Position numbers and translations under genes: made by a program. Below, piece by piece: positions 15,901 to 25,998 of a stretch of DNA of 64,000 bases. The notes under the pieces are model-generated. The model worked only from the letters and a program-made list of their open reading frames with translations. It had not been told where the DNA came from and ran no database searches. The DNA comes from CAWFLT01 sp963816795 (lineage in GTDB: Bacteria > Acidobacteriota > Vicinamibacteria > Vicinamibacterales > SCN-69-37): the NCBI GenBank assembly GCA_963816795.1, contig CAWFLT010000017.1, forward strand, positions 248,001 to 312,000. The letters run 5' to 3'. Position 1 is the first letter of the stretch. Every line of letters begins with the position of its first letter.

Positions 15901-18598
15901 TCAATCGGTCCGCAGCGTTTTCGCCGGATCGATCCGCACCGCGCGAATGGCCGCGGGGAGGGCCGCAAGCGCCGCCGCGACCGTGAGTACGACGATGGGT
16001 ACCGCGAGGCTGACGATGTCGGTGGGCGTGACCTGGAAGAGCAATGCCTCGACGAAACGCCCGAACGCGACGCCACCCGCCAGCCCGACGACCGAACCGA
16101 CGCACACGATGCCGATCGTTCGACGCGTCACGCGGCCGACGACGTGCGCCGCCCCGGCGCCGAGCGCCATGCGAATGCCGATCTCGCGCCGCTGCCGGAG
16201 GACGACGCGTTCAGGACGCCGTAGAGGCCAATGCCCGCGAGCAGGAGCGCGACGCCGGCAAAGAATACCGACAGCGTCGCTAGGAGCCGTTCGCGAATCA
16301 TCTGCTGCTTGACGAACGCGCTCTGCAGCTCGATCCCGCGGACGCGAAGGTCAGGCCTCGCGCGAGTCGCTTCACGGCGGAGCACCGGCGCCAGTACGCA
16401 GCGGATCGCCTGCGGTCCGGATCAGGAGCGTCCCGCCGCCTCTCGACTCGAGCGGGACATACACGGCAGGCGCCATCGGCGCTCGCACATCGTCGTACAC
16501 GGCATCACGGAACGAGGCCGACGATTTCCATCGAGGCCTCGACGTCCTTGGTCTGCCGCACGTACACACGTTCACCAACGGGGTTCCGGCTGCCGAAGTA
16601 CGCCTTCGCGAACGATTCGTTGACGATGCCGACGCCGGCGAGCGGCTGTTGCTGTTCGCTCGTTCGCGGCGGCGTGTCGCCCGGCCGGAAGTCACGGCCG
16701 TGCGCCATGGTCATCGCCATCGTCTCGAAGTAGCCGGGTGAGACGCCGACGAAATGCGGCGACTTCGGATCGAAGGCGCCACCCTCGACTCGGACGGACG
16801 ATCGCCAGCGATTGCCGGTCAGCGGCGCCCAGCCGGCCACCGCGACCGACTCGACGCCAGTCGTCTGGCGCAGGCGGTCGACCATCTGCATCCATGTCTC
16901 TGGAGACTGGCTCCCTCGCATCTCGACCGGCATCACGAGCAGGTTGCGATCGGAGAATCCCAGCGGTTGCTGGAGAAGTTGCTGAAACGTCACGACGAAC
17001 AACCCGCCCGCGACGAGCAGGAACATGCAGAACGCCATTTGCGCGCCGATCAGCACGTTCGTCAGCCGCCGTGGGACGTGAGGATTCGCGCCCTTCAGCG
17101 CGCCCAGCGGATCGACCGACGCCGCGCGCAGCGCCGGGCGCGAGTCCAAAGAGCAGCGCGACGGCCATGCGCCAGCGACACGCCAAACCCGAGCGCGCGC
17201 CAGTCGATGTCGAGGATCAGGCGGATCGGCCGCTCGATCGGCGCCAGCATCGAGACGACGAGCGGCGCCGACCACGCGGCGAAGATCATGCCCACGATTG
17301 AGGCGGCGACGGCGAGCAGCAGGCTCTCGACGAGGACGAGTTGAATCAGCCGCCAGCGCCCGGCACCGATCGAGACGCGCAGTGCCATTTCGCGCGTCCG
17401 CGCCGCGGCTTGACCGGCGAGCAGATTGGCGACGTTCGCGCACGCGACCAGGAGCACGAGCGCGGCGAGCGCGCCGACGATGAGCAGCGGACGCCGGAAC
17501 GTTTTCTGAAGCGCCGACACCCCGGAACCGGCCGGCACCAACCGCACCTCTTCGGCCAGGTACTCGTCGATACGCGCCTGCGGCGTATCCGCGGGGAGCG
17601 ACTTCAGGGAGGCCGCGCGGTTGGCGCGATACCGCGCGTTGAGCATCGCGCGGACCTGGTCCGTCGCTGACGCCTGGCCGCGGCCGCACCCACATCCGGA
17701 ACCACGACCATCCCGGGCTGTTGAGCGCCTGCGCGTTCATCATCGCGGGCAGGAAGAAATCCGTCACGCCGCCCGGCTCTGTTCCTGTGAAGCCTCGTGG
17801 CGCGACGCCGACAATCTCGAGCGACAGGCTGCCCGCGAGCAGCGTCTTGCCGATCACTCCGGGATCGCGGTCGAAGCGGCGGCTCCAGTAGTCGTAGCTC
17901 AGCACGGCGACCGGATGGCCGCCGGGCGTGACGTCGTCGGCCGGCCCGAGCAGGCGGCCGAGGGCCGGCTGGAGGCCGAGCGTCGCGAACGCGTTGCCGG
18001 ACAGGTACTGTCGCAGCGCGACCTCAGGATCCCCGCCGGCCTGCACGATCACCGGCTGGCGCGCCAGGAGGCCGATCACCATCAGGTCCGCGTTCGCGCC
18101 AACCGCGCTGGAATAGTCGCGGTAGGTCGGGTAGTCGAAGTCGTCGCGGGTGTCGATCTGCTGGTTCGCGTCGAGGAAGGTCGTGGCGACGGCGAAGAGA
18201 CGATCGGGATCGGCCACCGGCAGCGGTCGGAGCAGCAGCGCGTCGACCAGCCGGAACGCGGCGGTGGTGGCGCCGATCGCCAGGCCGAGCGACAGGATCG
18301 CGGCCGCCGTCGCGGCGCGATGCCGCTTCAACTGGCGCCATCCGAAGACGACGTCAGCCCTGAGCGCGTCGAGCCACGGCAGGCCACGTTGGTCGCGCAA
18401 CGCGTCCATCGCCACTGGAACGTTCCCCGCGATCAGTCGGGCGGTGCGGGCGGCATCGGCCGGGTCGTCAGCTCGCCGGCGCGCCTGCTCTTCAGCCAGC
18501 TCGACATGCAGGCGCAACTCGAGCTCGAGGTCACGGTCGCTGCGCTGACGGCGCACCGTACCGAGGAGCCGGGTGATCCACTCACGGAGGCTGCGCAT
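15901..18598 (-). pseudogene. ADOP/MacB-like ABC permease, six frame breaks
   Basis: The whole length of an acidobacterial ADOP permease (about 890 residues expected) can be followed, but in changing frames. The N-terminal cytoplasmic tail (MRSLREWITRLLGTVRRQR) leads into the first membrane helix and MacB periplasmic domain, then the FtsX domain (VLLVACANVANLLAGQAA), the second half (LIGAQMAFCMFLLVAGGLF), and the last FtsX domain ending RAVRIDPAKTLRTD. Breaks lie near 17670, 17158, 17137, 16511, 16392 and 16203; five are consistent with a one-base insertion and one with a one-base loss. It is preceded by a PadR gene, the usual ADOP arrangement. Either a decayed gene or, given the insertion bias, poor consensus sequence. 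As written it is not functional. Confidence 0.8.
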
Positions 18599-18616
18599 GT
18601 GTCGTCCTGCGCGGTA

Positions 18617-18966
18617 CTACGCGGGGTCGCGCAGCACGTTCTGCATGATGGTGGCCATGCGGTCCCACGCCTGCTTCTCCTTGGCGAGCTCGCGACGTCC
18701 CGGCCGGCGTGAGCGAGTAGAACCGCGCCTTCCGGTTGCTCTCGGTCGTGCCCCACTTCCCGCGGAGGTGACCGCGCTGTTCGAGCCGCATCAAGGCCGG
18801 ATACAGCGTCCCCATATTGAGCTGCAAGGCACCGCTCGAGACCTGTTCCAGCCGGGCGGCGATCGCGTAGCCGTGGAGCGGGCCGAGCGCAGTCCACCGT
18901 CTGCAGCACCATCAGGTCGAGGGTCCCCTGGAGGACGTCCGTCTTGGCGGGCTCTCTATTAGACAC
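18617..18966 (-). CDS. PadR-family transcriptional regulator, two frame breaks
   Basis: About 116 residues after removing one extra base near 18905 and one near 18697. The corrected sequence reads LQGTLDLMVLQTV, then ALGPLHGYAIAARLEQVS, NMGTLYPALMRLEQRGHL, ESNRKARFYSLTPAG and RRELAKEKQAWDRMATIM: the complete PadR winged helix plus its C-terminal dimerisation helix. Start is GTG 18966. It ends 18 bases before the ADOP permease gene, the standard PadR-ADOP operon seen in Acidobacteria, and probably regulates that gene. Both breaks are single-base insertions. Confidence 0.78.
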
Positions 18967-19006
18967 ACCAATGGAATATCAGGAACCTCGTTAGGATGTC
19001 AAATAG

Positions 19007-19062
19007 AGAAGGAGCGAGAACACGGAGGAAGGCGAGGGCACGGAGAAGAGCGAGCGCACGCG
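19007..19062. repeat. Purine-rich GAGGGCACGGAGAAGAGC repeat
   Basis: Imperfect tandem units (GAGCGAGAACACGGAGGAAG, GCGAGGGCACGGAGAAGAGC) directly after the 3' end of the cyclophilin gene. The same units recur at 30616-30905 and 49615-49660. Confidence 0.7.
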
Positions 19063-19063
19063 A

Positions 19064-19702
19064 CTACGGCCGAACCGTGACCGTCTTGATCACCGGCGGC
19101 GTGACCGGCCGGCTCATGTTGCCGTCGTCGCCGCGCGTCGTCGGCGTGTTCGCGAGTGCGTCGACCACATCGAGGCCCTTCGTGACAAACGCGAAGATCA
19201 CGAAGCTCGGCGGCAGTTTGTAGTCCTGATGGAGGATGAAGAACTGACTGCTGTTGGTGTTGGGGCCGTGGTTGGCCATGGCGACCAGACCACGCCGGTA
19301 GCCGCCGCGGTAGACCGGCGAGTCGGGCACGATCTCGTCGGCGAACGTCGTGCCCCACGCGCTCTGGCCACCGCTGCCACTGCCGGTCGGATCGCCTCCC
19401 TGGATCATGAACCCGCGCACGATGCGATGGAACGTCACGCCATCGTAATAGCCGTGTTCCGCCAGCAACCGGAAGTTCTCGACGGCCTTCGGCGCGTCCT
19501 GCGCCAGGAACTGGATCTCGATATCGCCTTTGTCGGTGCTGATGACGGCGTGCGTACCGCCGGAACTTTTGGCGCCGGCCGGCACTTTCGGATTGCTCGG
19601 CGAGGAGTTACACCCCGCGATCAGGAACAGGGCGAGCAGCGCCACCACTGCGGTGGACGATGAGCGGGCATGAAGAGACAAACGACGACGGCAGATGGAC
19701 AT
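19064..19702 (-). CDS. Cyclophilin-type peptidyl-prolyl isomerase lipoprotein
   Basis: 212 residues from ATG 19702. A lipoprotein signal is visible (VVALLALFLIAGC, lipobox Cys about residue 33), so the enzyme is probably anchored in the periplasm. The cyclophilin domain starts at HAVISTDKGDIEIQFLAQDAP and holds VTFHRIVRGFMIQGGDPTG (active-site Arg in FHRIV), MANHGPNTNSSQFFI and the C-terminal GLDVVDALA. It accelerates cis-trans isomerisation at proline during protein folding. An in-frame ATG lies upstream (19741), but it would bury the lipobox. Confidence 0.9.
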   Translation of the reverse strand: MSICRRRLSLHARSSSTAVVALLALFLIAGCNSSPSNPKVPAGAKSSGGTHAVISTDKGDIEIQFLAQDAPKAVENFRLLAEHGYYDGVTFHRIVRGFMIQGGDPTGSGSGGQSAWGTTFADEIVPDSPVYRGGYRRGLVAMANHGPNTNSSQFFILHQDYKLPPSFVIFAFVTKGLDVVDALANTPTTRGDDGNMSRPVTPPVIKTVTVRP

Positions 19703-19761
19703 CGCCTGCGAGGATAGATCACTTGACGACGTTGCTGCCAAGCACCGGTGAATGGTACTGA

Positions 19762-19789
19762 CTTCAGGCTGCGGTTCAGCAGCCTGAAG
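19762..19789. terminator. Perfect 11-bp hairpin at an ADOP breakpoint
   Basis: CTTCAGGCTGC, a 6-base loop, then GCAGCCTGAAG. It lies exactly where the ADOP permease fragment loses similarity to its family. No T-run follows, so it is at best a weak terminator; it may instead mark the deletion junction. Confidence 0.45.
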
Positions 19790-20442
19790 CTGATACCGCG
19801 CGGCGCAGCGGGGTCGAGCGGCAGTGGCAGCAGGACATCTGGGCGGGTGCGCAGGAACTTGAACGAGGAAGGCAGAACGCCGATCACTTCACGTGGTCTG
19901 CCGTCGATCACGAGTGACTGCCCGATGATCGTCGTTGCGCCGCCAAACCGGCGCAGCCAATAGCCATGGGCCAGCACCACGCGCAGCGGGCTGCCCGGCA
20001 GGTCATCGGTGGCGCTGAAGAATTGGCCGAGCACGGGTTGGACGCGCAACAACGGCAACGTCGCCGCGCTCAGCAACAGAGCCGGCACACGTTCTGGATT
20101 GTCACTTCCCGTGATCGAGACTGCCGCGGGATCCCAGGCGCCAATCGCCTCGAACGCCGTCTGATTCTCGCGATATGTGAGATAGGTCGCAGGGCCATGA
20201 TTCGCTCCGGCCCCGCGCGGGGCGTGATGGCTGACGCTCACCAACCCCTCGGGCTGATCGAACGGCAGGGGCTTCAACAACACGCCGTACACGACGCTGA
20301 AGATCGCCGTCGTGGCGCCGATGCCGAGCGCCAGCGTCAGAACGGTCGCCGCGGCAAACGCCGGTTGCTTCCAGAAGGTCCGGGTCGCGTAGCGGACGTC
20401 CTGCCAGACATCGCCGATGAACCGCATGTTGATCCCAGACAT
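19790..20442 (-). pseudogene. N-terminal fragment of an ADOP/MacB-like permease
   Basis: About 218 conserved residues: RFIGDVWQDVRYATRTFWKQ, the first membrane helix (LTLALGIGATTAIFSVVYGV), LLKPLPFDQPEGLVSV and the beginning of the MacB periplasmic domain through LVIDGRPREVIGVLPSSF. Homology ends at RGISFRLL, near residue 218 of about 800. The frame then runs on into unrelated sequence over the cyclophilin promoter. No second half is found nearby, so this is a truncated copy. Confidence 0.8.
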
Positions 20443-20561
20443 GAACAGCCCTTACTTGGACAGGGCATCCTGGATGAAAGGTTGGAAGAGTCTCGCCGGC
20501 CTGACCTGAATTGACGCCCGCCTGCGGATCGCATCTGATGGGTGCTCAGGGGGCGCCGGCG

Positions 20562-22313
20562 ATGCCGCGACTGGTTCTGGCAGGGGTGGTGCTGATGACG
20601 ATGACGACACTCGGCTGCGGCGGCGGCGCGCCGCCGGCACCTGCGACTGGATCTGGCGATGCCGCCTTCGCGGCGCTGTCGAAAGAAATCATCGACGACT
20701 TCTTCAAGCGCAATCCCACGGCAGCGACGGATCTCGGCGTCCATCTTTACGACAGCGCGCTCGATGACTATTCGGTGGCGGCCATCAAGGCCGAGGCTGA
20801 CGCTGCGCGTGCATTCAAGGCGCGGCTCGAGGCCCTTGACCCGGCCACGTTGACCCTCGACAAGCAACTCGACCGCGAGCAACTGCGCCACGCGATGGAC
20901 TCGACGATCCTGCAGAACGAGAGCGTCCGCGCCTGGGCGCGCGACCCGGATATCTACAGCAGCGGCATCACGAACACCGCGTACGTGATGATCAAGCGCA
21001 GCTTCGCGCCGCCGGAAGAGCGGCTGCGCCGCCTGATCGCGCGCGAGCGGGCGATGCCGGCCGTGCTTGCCGAAGCGCGCAAGAACCTCGACAATCCGCC
21101 GCGCATCTACACCGAGATCGCGATCGAACAGATTGATGGCAGCATCGGCCTGTTCCGCGGCGCGGTGGTCGAGGCGTTTGCCGGCGTCAAGGACGAGGCC
21201 CTCAGGGCCGAGTTCAAGCAAGCGAACGGCGCCGTCATCAGCGCGCTCGAAGAGTACAAGACCTGGCTGAAGAAAGATCTGCTGCCGCGCTCGGCGGGCG
21301 ACTTCGCGTACGGCGCCGAGCTCTATCGACGTCGTCTCGCCGCTGACGAGATGATCGAAGAGCCGCTCGACCAGCTGCTCGCCATCGCCGAGGCCGATCT
21401 CAGGAAGAATCAGGCGGCCTTTGCCAGGACGGCGAACGCGATCGACGCGACGAAGACGCCGCTGCAGGTGCTCGAGGCGATGCAGAAGGATCATCCGCCG
21501 GCCGACAAACTGCTGGCGACCACTCAGGCGGAGCTCGACGCGCTGGCGGCCTTCCTGACCGAAAAGCGAATCCTCACGATCCCCACCGCGCCGCCCGCGC
21601 GGGTGAAGGAGACGCCGCCGTTCATGCGCGCGACCACGTCGGCCAGCATGGACATTCCCGGACCGTTCGAAACGGCGGCGGCCGCCAGCGAGGCCTACTA
21701 CAACATGACGCTGCCAGATCCCGCCTGGGCGAAGAAGGCGCGCGACGAGTTCATGACGCAGTGGTACTACGCCGCGATCACGAACGTCTCCGTCCACGAG
21801 GTGTGGCCCGGCCACTATCTGCAGTTTCTCTATGCCAAGCAGTTTCCGTCGGACGTGCGCAAGGTCTACGGCGCAGCCACGAACTCCGAGGGCTGGGCGC
21901 ACTACTGCGAGCAGATGATCTTCGACGAAGGGTTTCACGCCGAAAACCCGCGGTACCGGCTCGCGCAGCTGCAGGACGCCCTCCTCCGCAACGTTCGCTT
22001 CATCGTCGGCATCAAGATGCACACGCAGGGCATGACGATGGCGCAGGCGGAGGAAATGTTCGTGAAAGAAGGCTATCAGCCGGTGCCGGTCGCCAAGTCG
22101 GAGACCAAGCGGGGCACGTCGGACGCGACCTACGGGTACTACACGATGGGCAAGCTGATGCTGCTCAAGTTGCGCGACGACTACAAGGCGAAGATCGGCG
22201 CGGCGTACTCGCTCCAGAACTTTCACGACACCTTCATCAAGCTGGGTCCGCTCCCGCTGCCGCTCATTCGCCGGGCGATGCTCGGCGACATCGGCCCCGC
22301 CTTCGCTCGATGA
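20562..22313 (+). CDS. DUF885-family zinc peptidase-like lipoprotein
   Basis: 583 residues from ATG 20562, giving a clean lipoprotein signal (VLMTMTTLGC); ATG 20538 and 20511 would only add a hydrophilic leader. The body is all-helical and typical of DUF885, a family related in fold to M3/M32-type metallopeptidases. The presumed metal-binding motif HEVWPGH (about 411-417) and the downstream Glu in NSEGWAHYCE (about 442) are both present. It is presumably an envelope peptidase; the substrate is unknown. It reads through cleanly with no frame break, unlike its neighbours. Confidence 0.85.
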   Translation: MPRLVLAGVVLMTMTTLGCGGGAPPAPATGSGDAAFAALSKEIIDDFFKRNPTAATDLGVHLYDSALDDYSVAAIKAEADAARAFKARLEALDPATLTLDKQLDREQLRHAMDSTILQNESVRAWARDPDIYSSGITNTAYVMIKRSFAPPEERLRRLIARERAMPAVLAEARKNLDNPPRIYTEIAIEQIDGSIGLFRGAVVEAFAGVKDEALRAEFKQANGAVISALEEYKTWLKKDLLPRSAGDFAYGAELYRRRLAADEMIEEPLDQLLAIAEADLRKNQAAFARTANAIDATKTPLQVLEAMQKDHPPADKLLATTQAELDALAAFLTEKRILTIPTAPPARVKETPPFMRATTSASMDIPGPFETAAAASEAYYNMTLPDPAWAKKARDEFMTQWYYAAITNVSVHEVWPGHYLQFLYAKQFPSDVRKVYGAATNSEGWAHYCEQMIFDEGFHAENPRYRLAQLQDALLRNVRFIVGIKMHTQGMTMAQAEEMFVKEGYQPVPVAKSETKRGTSDATYGYYTMGKLMLLKLRDDYKAKIGAAYSLQNFHDTFIKLGPLPLPLIRRAMLGDIGPAFAR

Positions 22314-22346
22314 CATCGGGACGAGCTTCGGCGCGGCAGGCTCGGC

Positions 22347-23145
22347 TCACAGATCGCGCCGGCCGAACTCGCGGTAGGCCAGAGCGACCGCGATCGCGCC
22401 AGGCCGAGGGAAGAGGACGGGCAGATCGGCATGAGGGGCGTCGCTGTCCCGGACAGCACCTGCGGCCCCGTGAAAGTAGTGGAACGGCGAGATATTCGCG
22501 ATCCAACTCGCCGCAGGCCACGCCTCGCCGACGACCTCGACGAGATACAGGGCGACCGCACTCACGCCGACGATCGCGAGCGCGGCCCCTCGCCGGCTCG
22601 TCCTCGCGGCGACGGCAAGACCGGCGGCCCCAATGGTCCATGAGAGCACCGCCAGGTAGACCGCGAGGAGCGAGATGGTGCGCCATCTTCGGCCACTGGG
22701 CTCCCTCAGGGGCCAGCAGCACCAGCGCGCCGAACAGCCCGGCGACCATCAGCAGAGGCGGCACCGTCGCGCACACCGTCATCACCACCAGCGACCGCGT
22801 GATCAGCCAATGCCGCGGCACCGGGCGCGCGACGATGAGATCGACGAGCCGGCTGTCGACGTCGCCGGCGGGCTCGGTCGCCGAGTAGATCGCGAACTGG
22901 ACGAGCATCATGATGACCAGCGGCTCGAAGAACCCGAGCGCGCTCATCCCGGCGAACGACGCGAGCGCGGCGCCAAAGGCGCGCTGCATGAACGGCGGCG
23001 TCACCGCTCCCAGCCGTTCGAAGTGATCGGCGTCGAACGACGCCGCCACTGCGACAAGCGTGATCTGAAACAGCACGAGAATCGCCGTCACGACGGCGAA
23101 GAGCAGCCGGATTCGCTCCCCTGCGCGCCAGAGCAAGGCCTTCAT
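22347..23145 (-). CDS. ABC-2-type exporter permease, one frame break
   Basis: About 265 residues once one extra base near 22683 is removed. About six membrane helices: the first at 12-32 (LLFAVVTAILVLFQITLVAV), then ones including PLVIMMLVQFAIY, SLVVMTVCATVPPLLMVAGL, LSWTIGAAGLAVAARTS and AIVGVSAVALYLVEVV. After TM2 comes PAGDVDSRLVDLIVARPVPR, a loop shared with NosY/ABC-2 permeases. The start ATG (23145) overlaps the stop of the ATPase gene by four bases. Together they form a complete exporter; the cargo is unknown. Confidence 0.78.
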
Positions 23146-24045
23146 GCCTGCGGCTCCGCAAACGTGCGCAGGATCGCGTCCTCGAGCGCGAACGGCGTAA
23201 TTGCGAGGTCGGCCACATCCAGATCCGAGAGCGCGCCCAGGAACGGCCCGATTGCTCCCCGCACGTCGATCACCCAGCACTGCGGATTGCGGCTGACGAC
23301 AGACCAGCCGGCCGGAAGCGGGATCTCTCGATCGATCGGGCGCCTGAACCAGATCGTCAACCGTCGTGGGGTGATCTCGCGCAATTCGGCCAGCGTCTGC
23401 ACCGCGACGAGCCTCCCGCGGCGCACGAGACCGATCCGTCCGCAGATCCGCTCGACTTCCGACAGCACGTGAGACGACAACAGCACCGTCGTCTGACCGG
23501 AGCTCGCCAGGTCGTGCATGGTCTCGGCGAACGCTTCGATCATGAGCGGATCGAGGCCCGACGTCGGCTCGTCGAGCACGACCACCGGCGGGTCGGCCAT
23601 CAGCGCCTGGATGAGACCGAGCTTGCGCTTCATCCCGTGCGAGTAGTCGCGCATGCGCCGCTTGAGGTCCACGTCGCTGACGTCGAAGCGGCGGCACAGG
23701 TGGGCGATCCGAGCACGCGGCCGGGGCCGGACCCACCGACGCGAGGAACTGAAGGTAGCCTGCACCGGTGAGATCGGGGTACATCGGCATCTCGGCCGGC
23801 AGATACCCTACGCGCCGGCGCGCCTCGAGCGACTGGCGCTGACAGTCGAACCCGAGAATGGCCGCACGGCCGCTGCTCGGCCTCAGCAGGTCCAGCAGCA
23901 ACCGCATCGTCGTCGTCTTGCCGGCGCCGTTGGCGCCGAGGAAGCCGAAGATCTCGCCGGCTTGCACCTGAAGCGACAGCGACTCGATGCCGACGACACG
24001 GCCGTAGTACTTCGTGAGGTCGTGCGTCTCGATGGCGGCCGGCAT
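23142..24045 (-). CDS. ABC transporter ATP-binding protein, one frame break
   Basis: About 300 residues after allowing one inserted base near 23735. Walker A GANGAGKTT, the Q-loop region RRVGYLPAEMPMYPDL, the signature variant DYSHGMKRKLGLIQAL, Walker B VVVLDEPTSGLDPL and the switch His in LLSSHVLSEVE are all present; the break lies between the Q-loop and signature. The C-terminal ~90 residues form the extra beta domain common in ABC-2 ATPases. Upstream, 5 bases away, is a zinc-finger membrane protein; downstream is its permease. Order: sigma, anti-sigma-like protein, ATPase, permease. Confidence 0.85.
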
Positions 24046-24050
24046 CGCCG

Positions 24051-25125
24051 CTACCGGCCGCGTTGCCGGGCCAGTTCGCGGAGCGCCGCGGTCAGCACGG
24101 CGTGCACTGGATCAGCGGATCCATCTCCCTCGATGACAATGTCGCCAGGGCCCGGAACGATCGAGAACTCTTCCGGCGCGACGCTGGCCGAGGGGCGAAT
24201 CGTGCGCTGGTTGCGTTTGAACGAAATCGCGTACGCCTGCTTCAGGAACGTGCCGCGCGCCTCGAACGCGAGGATGCTGTAGTCGCGCTCGTCGATGACG
24301 GCGCGCGCCTGATGCAGGTCGAACATCGAGGCGCCAGACGATGCGGTGGCGGCCGGCAATTCGATCACGTACTGGCGGCCCGTCGGCGGTGTCCTGCAGC
24401 GACAGCGATTGAGGGGACATCGCCTGCATCATCGTGATCGCGGATTCGACCAACGCCTTGCCCATCTGCGGGAGCGCGAGATCGAGTTGCGCCGTCTTCA
24501 GGTCGATGACGTAGCTCCGGCCGTCGACGCGGACAAAATGCATACGGTGGCCGGTCACCGGATCCTGGCTGGCCGCCGAGACGACCGCGCCGTCCGGCCC
24601 ATATCGGGCCAGGCGATAGCGGCCAGGCCGATCGTGGTCGATCAGGTGCTCGATGCGATGCGGTCCAGCCTCACCTGGCGACGCGATCAGCTCGTACTCG
24701 AGACGCTCGACGCCACTCGCCGCCGACAGGGACTGAAGGGACCGGCCGAGCACTTCAGACGCCGACAACGTCGTCGGCGCGCCGACGCGCGGCAGGACGG
24801 CGAACACGACGATCGCGACAACCGCCGCCGTGCCGAGGGCGGACAGCCAGCCAATCGCCACGCGGCGCGGCGCAGGGGCGTCAGCCCGTAACGTCGTGGC
24901 GCCGCCGCTCCGTGCGGGCGCGCGTTCGATCGCTCGCCGCACCCGCGCGTCGATCGCCGCTGGCAAATCGCCCCCGCTCATCAACGCGGTGAGGCGGTGC
25001 ATCTCCTCGCGACGCGCGGCCAGCCGTGTGGCGCAACGCTCACACGATGCGATGTGCCCGGCGAGGTCAGCCGGCGCCTCATCGTCCGCCACCAACTGGA
25101 TCTCGACGTCGTTCAAGCACTTCAT
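24051..25125 (-). CDS. Zinc-finger anti-sigma-like membrane protein, one frame break
   Basis: About 357 residues after removing one extra G near 24382 (restoring DTADGRQYVIELPAA). The N-terminus carries an anti-sigma zinc-finger pattern (HIASCERC, His24/Cys28/Cys31). One membrane helix lies near 90-108 (LSALGTAAVVAIVVFAVL). The extracytoplasmic part resembles an LolA-like lipoprotein-binding fold: VERLEYELIASPGEAGPH, GRYRLARYGPDG, RSYVIDLKTAQLDLALP. The ATG overlaps the stop of the ECF sigma gene (ATGA), so it is very likely the cognate anti-sigma factor, reading an envelope signal and also leading the exporter genes. Confidence 0.75.
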
Positions 25126-25643
25126 GAATGTTTCTCCATTGCGCGCTTCCAGCGGTCTGCTGCGCGCGCGAGCAATTTGCCGACCGAGGTCTCACCAAGA
25201 CGGGCGGCCTGCGCGATCTCGCGATACGACAGGCCTTGTCCCCGGAGACCGAGCAACAGGCGGTCACGTGGTTTCAGTCTTCGAAATGCCAGCCGCGCCG
25301 GTCCGAGCTCAGGTGCGTCGTCCGGCGGGTCCATCGACGGCAGCTCGAGGTGCTCGGGCCACGGCAGCCAGCGCCGCGCCCGTTTCAGCCGATCCCGGCA
25401 GGCATTGGCGGCGACCGTGAACAGCCACGCGCGAAGATTCGCGCGGTCGCCACCGGCTTCGAGATGGACGAGCAGTTTGAGGAAGGTCTCCTGGACGACG
25501 TCCTCGGCCTCACCGGTCCGGCCGATCATGGCGCGGCAGAATCCCAGTACCGCCGCGCCGTGGGCGCCGAACTGGCGAAGCGTCTCCTCGCGCGGATCGA
25601 CCGCTTGCGCCACCACCGGGTCTGCCGTGTCGCGAGGGCTCAT
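25122..25643 (-). CDS. ECF-type RNA polymerase sigma factor
   Basis: 173 residues from ATG 25643; a GTG at 25673 would add ten residues. Sigma-2 includes VLGFCRAMIGRTGEAEDVVQ and LRAWLFTVAANACRDRLKR; sigma-4 includes LKPRDRLLLGLRGQGLSYRE and IAQAARLGETSVGKLLARAA. Its stop overlaps the start of the zinc-finger protein gene. The four genes 25643-22347 look like one operon: sigma, anti-sigma, ABC ATPase and permease, suggesting a stress-inducible exporter that controls its own expression. Confidence 0.88.
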   Translation of the reverse strand: MSPRDTADPVVAQAVDPREETLRQFGAHGAAVLGFCRAMIGRTGEAEDVVQETFLKLLVHLEAGGDRANLRAWLFTVAANACRDRLKRARRWLPWPEHLELPSMDPPDDAPELGPARLAFRRLKPRDRLLLGLRGQGLSYREIAQAARLGETSVGKLLARAADRWKRAMEKHS

Positions 25644-25721
25644 CCAGGTCCCGGTAATGGTAGTCACAGGCACATAACTGCGACCGATGGGCTTTGTGAC
25701 ACCCAGGTCCCAAAAAGAAAT

Positions 25722-25995
25722 TGAGGTCCGGCACTGGCGTGGGGAGGTCCGCGGTGAAAAGCGCGGGAAGTCCGGAGTGAAGAGCCTTTGAAGTCCGGCG
25801 CTATCGCTTGAGGTTCCGTGTGAAAGGCGCGGGAGGTCCGAAATGAAGGCTTCGCCCTCGTCGCGCCTCGAAACCCGAGGCGCGCTACGAGTCCGCCGGA
25901 CTTCGAGCGCCCTTCACTCCGGACTTCAAGCGCCCTTCACTCCGGACTTCGAGCGTCGTCGCCGGACCTCACGCGATAGCGCCGGACTTCCAGCG
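25722..25995. repeat. Inverted array of GAAGTCCGGAGTGAAGAGC units
   Basis: The left arm (25722 to about 25860) has about six 20-23-base units starting GAGGTCCG or GAAGTCCG and containing AGTGAAGAGC. The centre holds a GCGCCTCG/CGAGGCGC hairpin. The right arm (about 25912-25995) has the complementary CCGGACTTC..GCGCCCTTCACT units. It fills the whole space between the sigma factor and the ThuA gene. No gene is in it. Confidence 0.8.
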
Positions 25996-25998
25996 CAC

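Noticed and set aside
20337..22316. A 659-residue minus-strand open frame
   Set aside because: Antisense to the DUF885 gene, no motif, biased composition.
22264..24045. A 593-residue open frame spanning ATPase and permease
   Set aside because: Two frame breaks place both gene halves in one frame by chance; the central part is not protein-like and motifs continue in the other frame.
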